Below, one piece after another: positions 14,005 through 20,558 of a DNA stretch of 20,558 bases. Location of the stretch: positions 1 through 20,558 of the forward strand of contig JBAUWJ010000192.1 in the NCBI GenBank assembly GCA_049583715.1, read 5' to 3'. Position 1 is the first letter of the stretch; each line of letters begins with the position of its first letter. The notes under the pieces were generated by a model. The model was not told the origin of the DNA and did not search any database. It was given only the letters and a program-made list of their open reading frames with translations. Position numbers and translations under genes: made by a program. The stretch is from JAANXG01 sp049583715. Lineage in GTDB: Bacteria > Pseudomonadota > Gammaproteobacteria > Arenicellales > JAANXG01.

Positions 14005-15018
14005 CTACACGGGATCGCCGCAGGAGCGGATTCTTTCATACAACTCGTCCGTAAGAGAAATCCCGTGCTCGTCTGCCTTCCTCGCAAGCTCCAGCCGCTC
14101 TCTCCCCGGTATATGACAACCCAAGGAGGCGAGCCGGAGGAGAAAGGCGTCAATCCGCTTCGAGGCGGTGCCACCACCCATCACCTCGAGATCCATGGCC
14201 AGCATCCACTGGCCTACGTCGGGACAGGCCGATCCTTCCGCAAAGGACGGTGCGTCCATGGACCAGTTCGCTCCGGCCAGCCCGGCGGCCAGCAGCTCCA
14301 CGAGCAGGGCGATGTTGGACCCCTTGTAGCCGCCGAAAGCCTTGAAAGACCCTTCCAGGGCCGCGGCCGGGTCTTCGGTCGGCCGGCCGTCACGATCGAG
14401 GGCCCAGTCTCCCGGGATCGATTCGCCCCGGTCCTGCGCGGCCCGCACGTCCACCAGCGTGCAGGCGCTGGTCGACTGGTCGATCACGAGCGGTGGTCCG
14501 GCCTCGCGGGGAAGCGCGAAGGCGATGGGATTGGTGCTGAACACGGGCCGTCGCGCCCCGGACGCCGCGACGGCGGCGGGCCCGGCGTTGGTGGCGGCGA
14601 TGGCTGCGAAGCCGAGGCGCGCCAGCCGCTCCGGAAAGTAGCCCAGCGCGCCGCAGGTGTAGGTGTTCCGAATGGTCATCACCGCCGCGCCCTGCGTGTC
14701 GACCATGGAGGTGAGCTTCTCGAGCGCCTGATCGAAGGCGTAGTGCGCGAACCCCGAATGAGCATCCACTGCCAGAAGACCCGGCTTGACTCGCGTAATC
14801 TCAGGCTCGACGCGGCCGTTCACCGCTCCCCGTCGCAGCGCATCGCAGTAATAGGGCAGGTGCTCGAGCCCGACATTCAATCTGTCCATTGCGTGAGCGG
14901 CGACCACCGAGCGGGCCACCGACTCCGCGGGCGCGGGATCGGCGCCGCTCGCGATCAGGGCGCGGGTCGCGAGCGCCAGTGCCTGTTCGATGGTCAATGA
15001 ATGTCCCATGGGGTTCAT
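14005..15018 (-). CDS. Ldh-family (malate/L-lactate dehydrogenase-like) NAD(P)-dependent oxidoreductase, with atypical active site
   Basis: The 337-residue protein belongs to the Ldh2/YlbC-type dehydrogenases, which include ureidoglycolate, sulfolactate and Delta1-piperideine-2-carboxylate reductases. Family features are LEHLPYYCDALRRGAVNG, GFAHYAFDQALEKL, CGALGYFPERLARLGF, ATNAGPAAVAASG, FSTNPIAFALP, GDWALDRDGRPTEDPAAALEG and AFGGYKGSNIALLVELLAAGLAG. The usual SHG tripeptide with the proposed catalytic histidine is replaced here by N-V-G (DRLNVGLEH), and the second conserved His region reads NTYTCG. Either this is a subfamily with different chemistry or activity is altered. The start is ATG 15018 (ATG 15009 also possible). 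The stop TAG lies inside a diverged REP palindrome. The MFS gene is divergent 93 bp away and may carry its substrate. Confidence 0.85.
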   Translation of the reverse strand: MNPMGHSLTIEQALALATRALIASGADPAPAESVARSVVAAHAMDRLNVGLEHLPYYCDALRRGAVNGRVEPEITRVKPGLLAVDAHSGFAHYAFDQALEKLTSMVDTQGAAVMTIRNTYTCGALGYFPERLARLGFAAIAATNAGPAAVAASGARRPVFSTNPIAFALPREAGPPLVIDQSTSACTLVDVRAAQDRGESIPGDWALDRDGRPTEDPAAALEGSFKAFGGYKGSNIALLVELLAAGLAGANWSMDAPSFAEGSACPDVGQWMLAMDLEVMGGGTASKRIDAFLLRLASLGCHIPGRERLELARKADEHGISLTDELYERIRSCGDPV

Positions 15019-15111
15019 GGCGAGATTGCAGTCTTCCCCAGGCAGCGCCGGTCCACAGGCGCCGCAACGAACGTGGAGGAATCACGGCGTTGCTCGTATA
15101 GACTATACACG

Positions 15112-16338
15112 ATGCACCGCCTGCAAAAGCCCGAGACTTTCCTCATCCTGCTCGCCGCGCTGTTGTCGCTGTCCTTCTCGGTGTGGCAGGTGCTGCTGAA
15201 CAACTTCGCCGTCGAGCGGGCCGGCTTCACCGGCGTCGAGATCGGTATCCTGCAGAGCCTGCGCGAGGTGCCCGGCTTCCTCGCCTTCACGGCCGTGTTC
15301 GTGATGTTGTTCCTGCGCGAGCAGCGGTTCGCACTCCTGTCCGTGGCGCTCCTCGGCGTGGGGGTCGCGGCGACGGGCTTCTGGCCGAGCGCGCTCGGGC
15401 TGTATATCACCACCGTCGTCATGTCGACGGGGTTCCACTACTACTACACCCTGCAGCAGTCCCTGACGCTGCAGTGGGTCGACAGGGCCCGCTCGCCGCT
15501 GGTGATGGGCCGGCAAGCCTCCGCGGGCTCCATCGCGGCCCTGGCCGCCTTCGCCTCCATCTGGGTATGCCGGGAGCTGTTCGCCGTCGACTACATCTGG
15601 CTGTATCTGGCGGCCGGCGGCGTGGCGGTGGTGGGTGCAATGGTCGCCTGGACAGTATTTCCACAGTTCCCTCACATCGTGCCGCAGCACAAGCACCTGC
15701 TTCTCCGTCGGCGTTACTGGCTGTATTACGCCCTGACCTTCCTGAGCGGAGCGCGCCGCCAGATCTTCATGGTGTTCGCCGGCTTTCTGATGGTGGAGAA
15801 GTTCGGTTTCTCCGTTGCGAGCATCGCCTTGCTGTTCCTGATCAACCATCTGATCAATGCCGTGGTGGCACCGACGGTCGGGCGGCTGATTGCGCGTTTC
15901 GGCGAGCGTACTGCCTTGATCTGCGAGTACGTGGGTCTGATCTTCGTATTCACCATGTACGCCTTCGTGTCCGTGGCGTGGGTGGCGGCAAGCCTCTACG
16001 TGCTGGATCAGCTCTTGTTCGCCATGGCGATCGGCATCAGGACCTACTTCCACAAGATCGCGGACCCGGCGGACATCGCCTCCACCGCCGGCGTCTCCTT
16101 CACCATCAATCACATCGCCGCGGTGGCGATACCGGTGACCATGGGCTTCGTCTGGCTCCGCTCCCCGGCCATCGTCTTCCTGTGCGGAACGGGCGTGGCA
16201 TGCGTATCACTGTTGCTGGCCCTGCTGGTGCCCCGTCATCCCGGGCCCGGCAACGAGGTGCGATGGCTCTCCCCCGCGCGGCTGGAGGGGGTGGTCGACG
16301 CCATGGTGCCAGGCGGCAAGGGCTTCGAATCGAAGTAG
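15112..16338 (+). CDS. Major facilitator superfamily transporter
   Basis: The 408-residue protein has about 12 hydrophobic segments in two halves separated by a basic cytoplasmic loop (residues about 180-205, HKHLLLRRRYW). After the first two helices comes a charged loop (FLREQRF). The second half contains SGARRQIFMVFAGFLMVEKF and NAVVAPTVGRLIARFGER, which resembles the MFS motif-A loop. It acts in the inner membrane, and the substrate cannot be predicted. I use ATG 15112, since the upstream in-frame extension to 15001 is polar and overlaps the divergent Ldh-family gene. No good ribosome binding site precedes it. Its last 103 bp overlap, antisense, the 3' end of the ceramidase-like gene. Confidence 0.88.
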   Translation: MHRLQKPETFLILLAALLSLSFSVWQVLLNNFAVERAGFTGVEIGILQSLREVPGFLAFTAVFVMLFLREQRFALLSVALLGVGVAATGFWPSALGLYITTVVMSTGFHYYYTLQQSLTLQWVDRARSPLVMGRQASAGSIAALAAFASIWVCRELFAVDYIWLYLAAGGVAVVGAMVAWTVFPQFPHIVPQHKHLLLRRRYWLYYALTFLSGARRQIFMVFAGFLMVEKFGFSVASIALLFLINHLINAVVAPTVGRLIARFGERTALICEYVGLIFVFTMYAFVSVAWVAASLYVLDQLLFAMAIGIRTYFHKIADPADIASTAGVSFTINHIAAVAIPVTMGFVWLRSPAIVFLCGTGVACVSLLLALLVPRHPGPGNEVRWLSPARLEGVVDAMVPGGKGFESK

Positions 16339-17021
16339 ACTCCCGCGCGCCTTGAGCGAGACGGATTCTTTGTGTCCGAGCCCCGAGCGGTCGACAGGAC
16401 CCGGAACAGCATCGACAACACCAGGGCGTTCAGCAGGTGCCAGATGAAATGCGTACCCGTCGGCAGCCAGGTGCACACCTCGCCGTCGATGGTCCTGAAG
16501 AGCAATGACGCGGTGAACAGCAGCGTGGCCAGGGCCATGAGCCGCCATGTCGCCGCGCCAGCGGTGAAACTCCAGACCGCCAGAGTTCCCAGAGCGAGCA
16601 TTGCGGGCAGGTAGAAAATCGAGCCGTGGAGCAGGTGCGGGCTTGTCGATGCGGCAAACAGCCTGGACGCTGCGAAGAACAGCGTCACGACGATCACCGA
16701 TACGGTGATCGTGAGCAGGACCTGACGGCGCAGGAAGCTATAGATATAGAGGTGAATGAACAACAGGATCGGCACCACGTCGAACTCCTTCGCCCAGGAG
16801 GTATGAAGGCTGTGCCACAAGGCGCTGCCGATGCCGATCACGACGATCAGCAGCGCGGCCCCCCACAGATCCCAGCCGCGAAAACCGATTCCGAGGCGGC
16901 GGCACCGCGCCAATGCCCAGATGCCCGCCACGAGAAACCCGACATTGGACACCAGGTTGGCGGGCTCGGCCCACATGCCGGGGTCGAGACGCTCGCAGTA
17001 GATGAGAAACTGAGTGGACAA
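16236..17021 (-). CDS. Ceramidase-family (CREST superfamily) membrane hydrolase
   Basis: The 261-residue protein has about seven transmembrane segments and matches alkaline-ceramidase-like proteins. It starts YCERLDPGMWAEPANLVSNVGF, the family opening. The five CREST residues are present with the expected spacing: S66 and H70 in GSALWHSLHT, D81 in EFDVVPI, and H191 and H195 in GTHFIWHLLNAL. The 15-residue S-to-D and 4-residue H-to-H spacings equal those I recall for human ACER3. It is probably a zinc-dependent lipid amidase or related hydrolase in the inner membrane; whether the substrate is a sphingolipid is unknown. The start is TTG 17021, the only usual start codon between the upstream stop and the family N-terminus. 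Residues about 229-261 are antisense to the MFS gene and look unstructured. Confidence 0.85.
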   Translation of the reverse strand: MSTQFLIYCERLDPGMWAEPANLVSNVGFLVAGIWALARCRRLGIGFRGWDLWGAALLIVVIGIGSALWHSLHTSWAKEFDVVPILLFIHLYIYSFLRRQVLLTITVSVIVVTLFFAASRLFAASTSPHLLHGSIFYLPAMLALGTLAVWSFTAGAATWRLMALATLLFTASLLFRTIDGEVCTWLPTGTHFIWHLLNALVLSMLFRVLSTARGSDTKNPSRSRRAGVYFDSKPLPPGTMASTTPSSRAGESHRTSLPGPG

Positions 17022-17257
17022 GGATCGAGTCCGGGGGATTTCCTGAAGCCGAGTTTAGCAAAGGTAGTGCGCGCAACCGCGACGAGTTGGAGGCCGGGAG
17101 CCGTACGGATCCCGTTCCCGACGACCTCCGGCACTTCCCACATCCCTGTGGGTCGGAATTTATTCCGACTGAGGAGGAGTTGCCGGGCTGACGCCCGACC
17201 TGCATTGACAGGGCAAGGGAGTATCGGGGGAGGGCGGGATTCGGTACCCTGTGGCCC
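17022..17257. repeat. Intergenic region with composite repeat R2 and a second REP palindrome
   Basis: This 236-bp spacer between divergent genes (ceramidase-like, -; molybdopterin oxidoreductase, +) contains composite repeat R2 at about 17101-17170, which ends CACATCCCTGTGGGTCGG and then AATTTATTCCGAC. A second palindrome lies at 17182-17203; on the minus strand it reads GCAGGTCGGGCGTCAGCCCG. R2 matches R1 and inverted R3. No clear promoter was found, although both flanking genes must start from here. No gene is present. Confidence 0.65.
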
Positions 17258-19321
17258 ATGAAGACCAGGCTGGAACGCGTGCACTCCACCTGCCCGCACG
17301 ACTGTCCCAGCGCCTGCGCGCTGGAGGTCGAGAGGTTGGACGCACACACCATCGGGAGAGTCTACGGCGCGAAGGACAATCCCTACACGGCGGGAACGCT
17401 GTGCGCCAAAGTGGGCCGGTACGCCGAGCGGGTGCACCATCCCGACCGCCTCGCGAGGCCTCTCAGGCGGATCGGCGCCAAGGGCGAGCGCAGCGCGTTC
17501 GAGCCGATTTCCTGGGAGCAGGCTCTCGATGAAGTCGCCGAGCAGTTCACCCGCGCCGTCCAGGCCCACGGCAGCGAGACGGTCTGGCCCTACTTCTACG
17601 CCGGCACCATGGGGTTGGTGCAGCGCGACAGCGTCGAGCTCTTCCGGCACCTGTTCCACTACTCCCGCCAGCACTCGACGATCTGCAGCGAGCTCAGCAG
17701 CAACGGCTATGTGGCCGGCACCGGGACACTGCGCGGCGTGGATCCCCGCGAGATCGCCGACAGCGATCTGGTTGTCGTCTGGGGTGGCAATCCGGTGTAT
17801 ACCCAGGTGAACCTGATGCACCACGTGACCCTGGCGCGACGGGAGCGCGGCGCGCGGCTGGTGGTGGTCGACCCCTACCGCACCGCCACGGCGGAGAAGG
17901 CGGACCTGCATCTCATGGTCCGCCCAGGCACGGACGCGGCGCTCGCCTGCGCCGTCATGCACGTGCTGTTCCGCGACGGGTATGCCGACCGCGATTATCT
18001 CGAACGGTACACGGACGTCCCCGGGGAGCTGGAGCGGCACCTGGAAGCGCGGACGCCGGGCTGGGCGGCCGCCATTACCGGCGTCGACGAAGACGACATC
18101 GAAACCTTCGGCCGCTGGTACGGCGAGACGCCGAGGTCTTACCTGCGCCTCGGCTACGGCTTCTCGCGCTCGCGCAATGGCGCCGCGAGCATGCACGCCG
18201 CTCTGTGCCTGCCCGCGGTCACAGGAGCGTGGCGGCATCGAGGCGGTGGGGCGCTGCAGTCCAACAAGTGGTTGTATCCGATCGACAAGACGCTGATCGA
18301 GGGACTGGACGTGAAGGACGAGTCGATTCGCATCCTGGACCAGTCGCGCATCGGCCCGGTCCTGGCGGGCGAGCGTCGGGACCTTGGCGATGGACCCCCC
18401 GTCACCGCCATGATCATTCAGAACACCAATCCACTGGTTGTCTGCCCCGAGTCGGCGCGGGTGCGCCGGGGCTTCTTGCGTGATGACCTGTTCGTCTGCG
18501 TACACGAGCAGTTCATGACCGAAACGGCCCGATACGCCGACGTCGTGCTGCCCGCCACGACGTTCCTGGAGCACACCGACATGTACATCGGCAACGGACA
18601 CACTTTCCTGCAGGTCACGAAGCCCGTCATAGAGCCGTACGCCGAATGCCGCAGCAACCACTGGGTGCTGTCCGAGCTCGCACGTCGCCTCGGCGGCTCG
18701 CATCCGGGCTTCGAGATGGACACCTGGACCTTGATGGACGAGACCCTGAAGCGGTCCGGTCTGCCCGGCGCCGCGGAGATCCACGACAGCCACTGGCACG
18801 ATTGTGCTCTGGATTTCGAGCGCGCGCACTTTCTCGACGGGTTCGCGACACCGGATCGCCGCTTCCATTTCAAGGCCGACTGGAAAGCCCTGGGCCCTCA
18901 GCACGACGCCTTGTCGGCCCTGCCGGACTACAACGCGGCCATCGATGCGGCGACCGGGGAGAGACCTTTTCGCCTCGTTGCGGCGCCGGCGCGTAACTAC
19001 CTGAATACCAGCTTCACCGAGACTCCGACGTCGAGGAAGCGCGAGAAGCGTCCGACCCTGTTCATGCATCCACTGGACTGCGGCGCCATGCGGATCTCGG
19101 AAGGGGATCTGGTGCGCATCGGCAACGATCTGTCTTCATTGCGAATTCGCGTCGAGCCTTTCGACGGGCTGCAGCAAGGTGTCGTGGTCTGCGAAAGCGT
19201 CTGGCCGAGTGAGGCCTTCGAGGACGGTATCGGCATCAACGCCCTGGTGAGCGCTGATCCAGGGCACCCCAACGGCGGCGCGGTGTTCCACGATACTGCA
19301 GTGTGGATAACGAGAGCGTGA
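17258..19321 (+). CDS. Molybdopterin-dependent oxidoreductase, DMSO-reductase superfamily, with N-terminal [4Fe-4S] domain
   Basis: The 687-residue protein is a single-subunit type member of the bis-MGD (DMSO reductase) superfamily. The N-terminal cluster motif is C12-x3-C16-x3-C20-x28-C49 (CPHDCPSAC and GTLCAKVGRY). The catalytic domain follows, with C143-S144 in TICSELSSNG at the usual metal-ligand position, then DSDLVVVWGGNPVYTQ, VVVDPYRTATAEKADLHL, RPGTDAAL and IQNTNPLVVCP. The C-terminal molybdopterin-dinucleotide-binding domain contains FRLVAAPARNYLNTSF, MHPLDCGAMRISEGDLVRI and NALVSADPGHPNGGAVFHD. There is no Tat signal, so it should be cytoplasmic. The redox substrate cannot be inferred. 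The start is ATG 17258, with a weak ribosome binding site. It is 88 bp upstream of the SDR and may be co-transcribed. Confidence 0.92.
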   Translation: MKTRLERVHSTCPHDCPSACALEVERLDAHTIGRVYGAKDNPYTAGTLCAKVGRYAERVHHPDRLARPLRRIGAKGERSAFEPISWEQALDEVAEQFTRAVQAHGSETVWPYFYAGTMGLVQRDSVELFRHLFHYSRQHSTICSELSSNGYVAGTGTLRGVDPREIADSDLVVVWGGNPVYTQVNLMHHVTLARRERGARLVVVDPYRTATAEKADLHLMVRPGTDAALACAVMHVLFRDGYADRDYLERYTDVPGELERHLEARTPGWAAAITGVDEDDIETFGRWYGETPRSYLRLGYGFSRSRNGAASMHAALCLPAVTGAWRHRGGGALQSNKWLYPIDKTLIEGLDVKDESIRILDQSRIGPVLAGERRDLGDGPPVTAMIIQNTNPLVVCPESARVRRGFLRDDLFVCVHEQFMTETARYADVVLPATTFLEHTDMYIGNGHTFLQVTKPVIEPYAECRSNHWVLSELARRLGGSHPGFEMDTWTLMDETLKRSGLPGAAEIHDSHWHDCALDFERAHFLDGFATPDRRFHFKADWKALGPQHDALSALPDYNAAIDAATGERPFRLVAAPARNYLNTSFTETPTSRKREKRPTLFMHPLDCGAMRISEGDLVRIGNDLSSLRIRVEPFDGLQQGVVVCESVWPSEAFEDGIGINALVSADPGHPNGGAVFHDTAVWITRA

Positions 19322-19362
19322 GTCCACTGGCTTGCGGAGTCGTCTTTAGTCCGGAGGCCGAA

Positions 19363-19371
19363 TGCTACAAT
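19363..19371 (+). promoter_or_regulatory. Possible extended -10 promoter upstream of the SDR gene
   Basis: TGCTACAAT at 19363-19371 matches an extended -10 element (TGn then TACAAT, 5 of 6 consensus). No good -35 is present, as allowed for extended -10 promoters. It lies about 40 bases upstream of the SDR start, within the 88-bp gap after the molybdopterin oxidoreductase, so the SDR might have its own promoter. Consensus match by eye only. Confidence 0.3.
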
Positions 19372-19409
19372 GACGTCGTCTCAATGCGAGGTGACCTGGA
19401 GGAGCGACT

Positions 19410-20189
19410 ATGGATCTCGGGCTGAACGGCCGGCAAGCGATTGTCTGCGCGGCCAGCAAGGGTCTGGGGCGCGGCTGCGCCGAGGCTCTTGCCGCCGAAG
19501 GCGTCAACTTGGTTATCAATGCGCGCGGGGCCGAGGAGTTGGAGCGGCTCGCCGGGCACATACGCAGCAGCTATGGCGTCGACGTGGTTGCCGTGGCCGC
19601 CGACATCACCACCGAAGCAGGGCGGGAAGCGGTGCTGTCCCACTGTCCGCAGCCGGACATCCTCGTAAACAATGCGGGCGGCCCGCCACCGGGCGACTTC
19701 CGTGACTGGGGACGGGAGGACTGGATCGCGGCCGTGGACGCGAACATGCTGACGCCCATCGAGCTCATCAAGGCCACGGTCGACGGCATGATGGAGCGCG
19801 GCTTCGGCCGCGTGGTGAATATCACCTCGTCAGCGGTGAAGGCGCCCATCAGTGATCTTGGCCTGTCCAACGGCGCGCGCAGCGGCCTGACCGGCTTCGT
19901 GGCCGGGATCGCGCGGCAGACGGTCAAGCGCAACGTGACCATCAACAATCTGTTGCCAGGCTCGTTCGACACGGACAGGCTGAAGAGCAACGTCGCCTCG
20001 GCCGCGAGGAAGGAAGGCAAGCCCGTCGACGAGCTGTGGGAAGCGCGCCGCAGTGCCAGCCCGGCGGGCAGATTCGGCGAGCCCATGGAATTCGGCAGGA
20101 CCTGCGCGTTCCTCTGCAGCATGCACGCCGGTTACATCACCGGACAGAATATCCTGATCGACGGTGGGGCGTATCCGGGGACCTTCTAG
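19410..20189 (+). CDS. Short-chain dehydrogenase/reductase family protein lacking the catalytic Tyr and Lys
   Basis: The 259-residue protein has a classical SDR Rossmann fold: nucleotide-binding A14-A-S-K-G18-L-G20, an ADIT segment, DILVNNAGG, and the C-terminal GRFGEPMEFGRTCAFLCS, YITGQNILIDGGAYPGTF. The catalytic serine is S140 in NITSSAVKAP. At the positions where Tyr and Lys of YxxxK are expected (13 and 17 residues later) it has S153 and R157 (LGLSNGAR). From memory, a recurring SDR subgroup carries LGLSN.AR here, so this is not a sequencing accident, but normal SDR catalysis is doubtful. The start is ATG 19410, with a strong GGAGGAG at good spacing. The TAG stop (20187-20189) lies within the left CTAG boundary of MITE copy 2. 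The substrate is unknown. Confidence 0.88.
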   Translation: MDLGLNGRQAIVCAASKGLGRGCAEALAAEGVNLVINARGAEELERLAGHIRSSYGVDVVAVAADITTEAGREAVLSHCPQPDILVNNAGGPPPGDFRDWGREDWIAAVDANMLTPIELIKATVDGMMERGFGRVVNITSSAVKAPISDLGLSNGARSGLTGFVAGIARQTVKRNVTINNLLPGSFDTDRLKSNVASAARKEGKPVDELWEARRSASPAGRFGEPMEFGRTCAFLCSMHAGYITGQNILIDGGAYPGTF

Positions 20190-20325
20190 GGAAGCTCTGA
20201 TTAATGCTGTCATTGCGAGGAGCGACGCGACGAAGCAATCCAGAAAGCGTGGAATGGCCAGGCGGCCTGGATTGCGTCGCTGCGCTCGCAATGACAACGT
20301 AAGCCATTAATCAGAGCTTCCCTAG
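20186..20325 (-). mobile_element. MITE-like hairpin element, copy 2, inverted relative to copy 1
   Basis: This 140-bp element is bounded by CTAG at 20186-20189 and 20322-20325. Its terminal inverted repeats are a perfect 16-bp pair, GGAAGCTCTGATTAAT and ATTAATCAGAGCTTCC. The internal repeat again contains TGTCATTGCGAGGAGCGACG, GAAGCAATCCAG and CTCGCAATGACA. Its reverse complement aligns with copy 1 (5681-5821) nearly end to end, including the TTACGTTGTCATTGCGAGCG stretch. The two differ in the central loop and by small indels in the termini, so they are not very recent duplicates. No transposase is encoded. The left CTAG contains the SDR stop codon. Confidence 0.8.
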
Positions 20326-20558
20326 TAAGAAATCCCTGGTCATACAAGTCTGGCCCAAGTCCGAGCGCCGCTGTCGGAATGAATTCCGACCCACAGGGAT
20401 GTGGGGAGTGCCGGAGACCGCCAGGAGCGGGGATCCGGCCGACCCGCAGGCGGGCTTCGATCCGTGGCACCTGTGGGTCGCGCTTCAGCCCGACATAGGC
20501 GTGTGCCATCCCGAACTCTGCAGTCGACACGAATGTCGACCCGCGTCGGGCGGCGTGA
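20326..20558. repeat. Terminal intergenic region rich in REP-like palindromes
   Basis: No gene is evident in the last 233 bp. The region holds composite repeat R3 (20371-20445, minus orientation: TGTCGGAATGAATTCCGACC, then CACAGGGATGTGG, continuing to GGATCCGGCCGACC). It also holds a palindrome at 20473-20493 (GTGGGTCGCGCTTCAGCCCG) and another at 20523-20543 (GTCGACACGAATGTCGACCC). Together with copy 2 of the MITE, this makes the right end of the window almost entirely repeat. Confidence 0.65.

Noticed and set aside
13691..14116. Plus-strand frames across the 13.7-14.1 kb gap
   Set aside because: They run through palindromic repeats and the antisense of the Ldh-family gene; no start signal or domain.
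16847..19069. 740-codon open frame on the minus strand
   Set aside because: Antisense to the molybdopterin oxidoreductase and the ceramidase-like gene; no domain motifs, and typical of high-GC shadow frames.
13839..20543. CRISPR array made of the GTGGGTCGG palindromes
   Set aside because: Copies are in both orientations, irregularly spaced over kilobases, diverged, and without spacers or cas genes; they are extragenic palindromes.

Overview
The window is compact, high-GC DNA, nearly all protein-coding, with genes on both strands. Gene content suggests a metabolically versatile gammaproteobacterium-like member of the Pseudomonadota: a GcvA-like LysR regulator, choline sulfatase, class III aminotransferases, a tungsten aldehyde oxidoreductase, a fold-III ornithine decarboxylase, and abundant extragenic palindromes. 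This assignment rests on gene families and composition only. I found no rRNA, tRNA, CRISPR array or transposase gene.

Layout. 1-109 (-): start of a Tat-exported protein, cut by the window edge. 110-781: long gap with no convincing gene. 782-3264: LysR regulator (+) and choline sulfatase betC (-), overlapping tail to tail by 43 bp. 3535-5684: translationally coupled pair of a class III aminotransferase and a beta-keto acid cleavage enzyme (BKACE, DUF849). 5681-5821: MITE-like hairpin element, copy 1. 5818-6339 (-): degenerate GGDEF protein. 6472-8540 (-): tungsten-type aldehyde ferredoxin oxidoreductase (AOR) coupled to a MoaD-like protein. 8695-10071 (+): a second class III aminotransferase, divergent from AOR. 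10139-11462 (+): exported TPR protein and HD-type hydrolase. 11602-13672 (-): ornithine decarboxylase and GNAT acetyltransferase. 13673-14011: palindromic repeats. 14005-15018 (-): Ldh-family dehydrogenase. 15112-16338 (+): MFS transporter, overlapping by 103 bp a ceramidase-family (CREST) membrane protein (-). 17022-17257: repeats. 17258-20189 (+): molybdopterin oxidoreductase and an atypical SDR. 20186-20558: MITE copy 2 in opposite orientation, then more palindromes.

Function. The common theme is catabolism of amines and quaternary-amine-type osmolytes. Choline-O-sulfate hydrolysis, transamination followed by beta-keto acid cleavage, ornithine decarboxylation, and an omega-transaminase facing an AOR together suggest amine to aldehyde to acid chemistry. 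These pathway links are inferred from gene order.

The most unusual feature is the relation between repeats and stop codons. Both MITE copies are bounded by CTAG, and those CTAGs supply the TAG stop codons of three genes (BKACE, GGDEF and SDR). In addition, MoaD and the Ldh-family gene end with TAG codons lying inside the first bases of REP-like palindromes.
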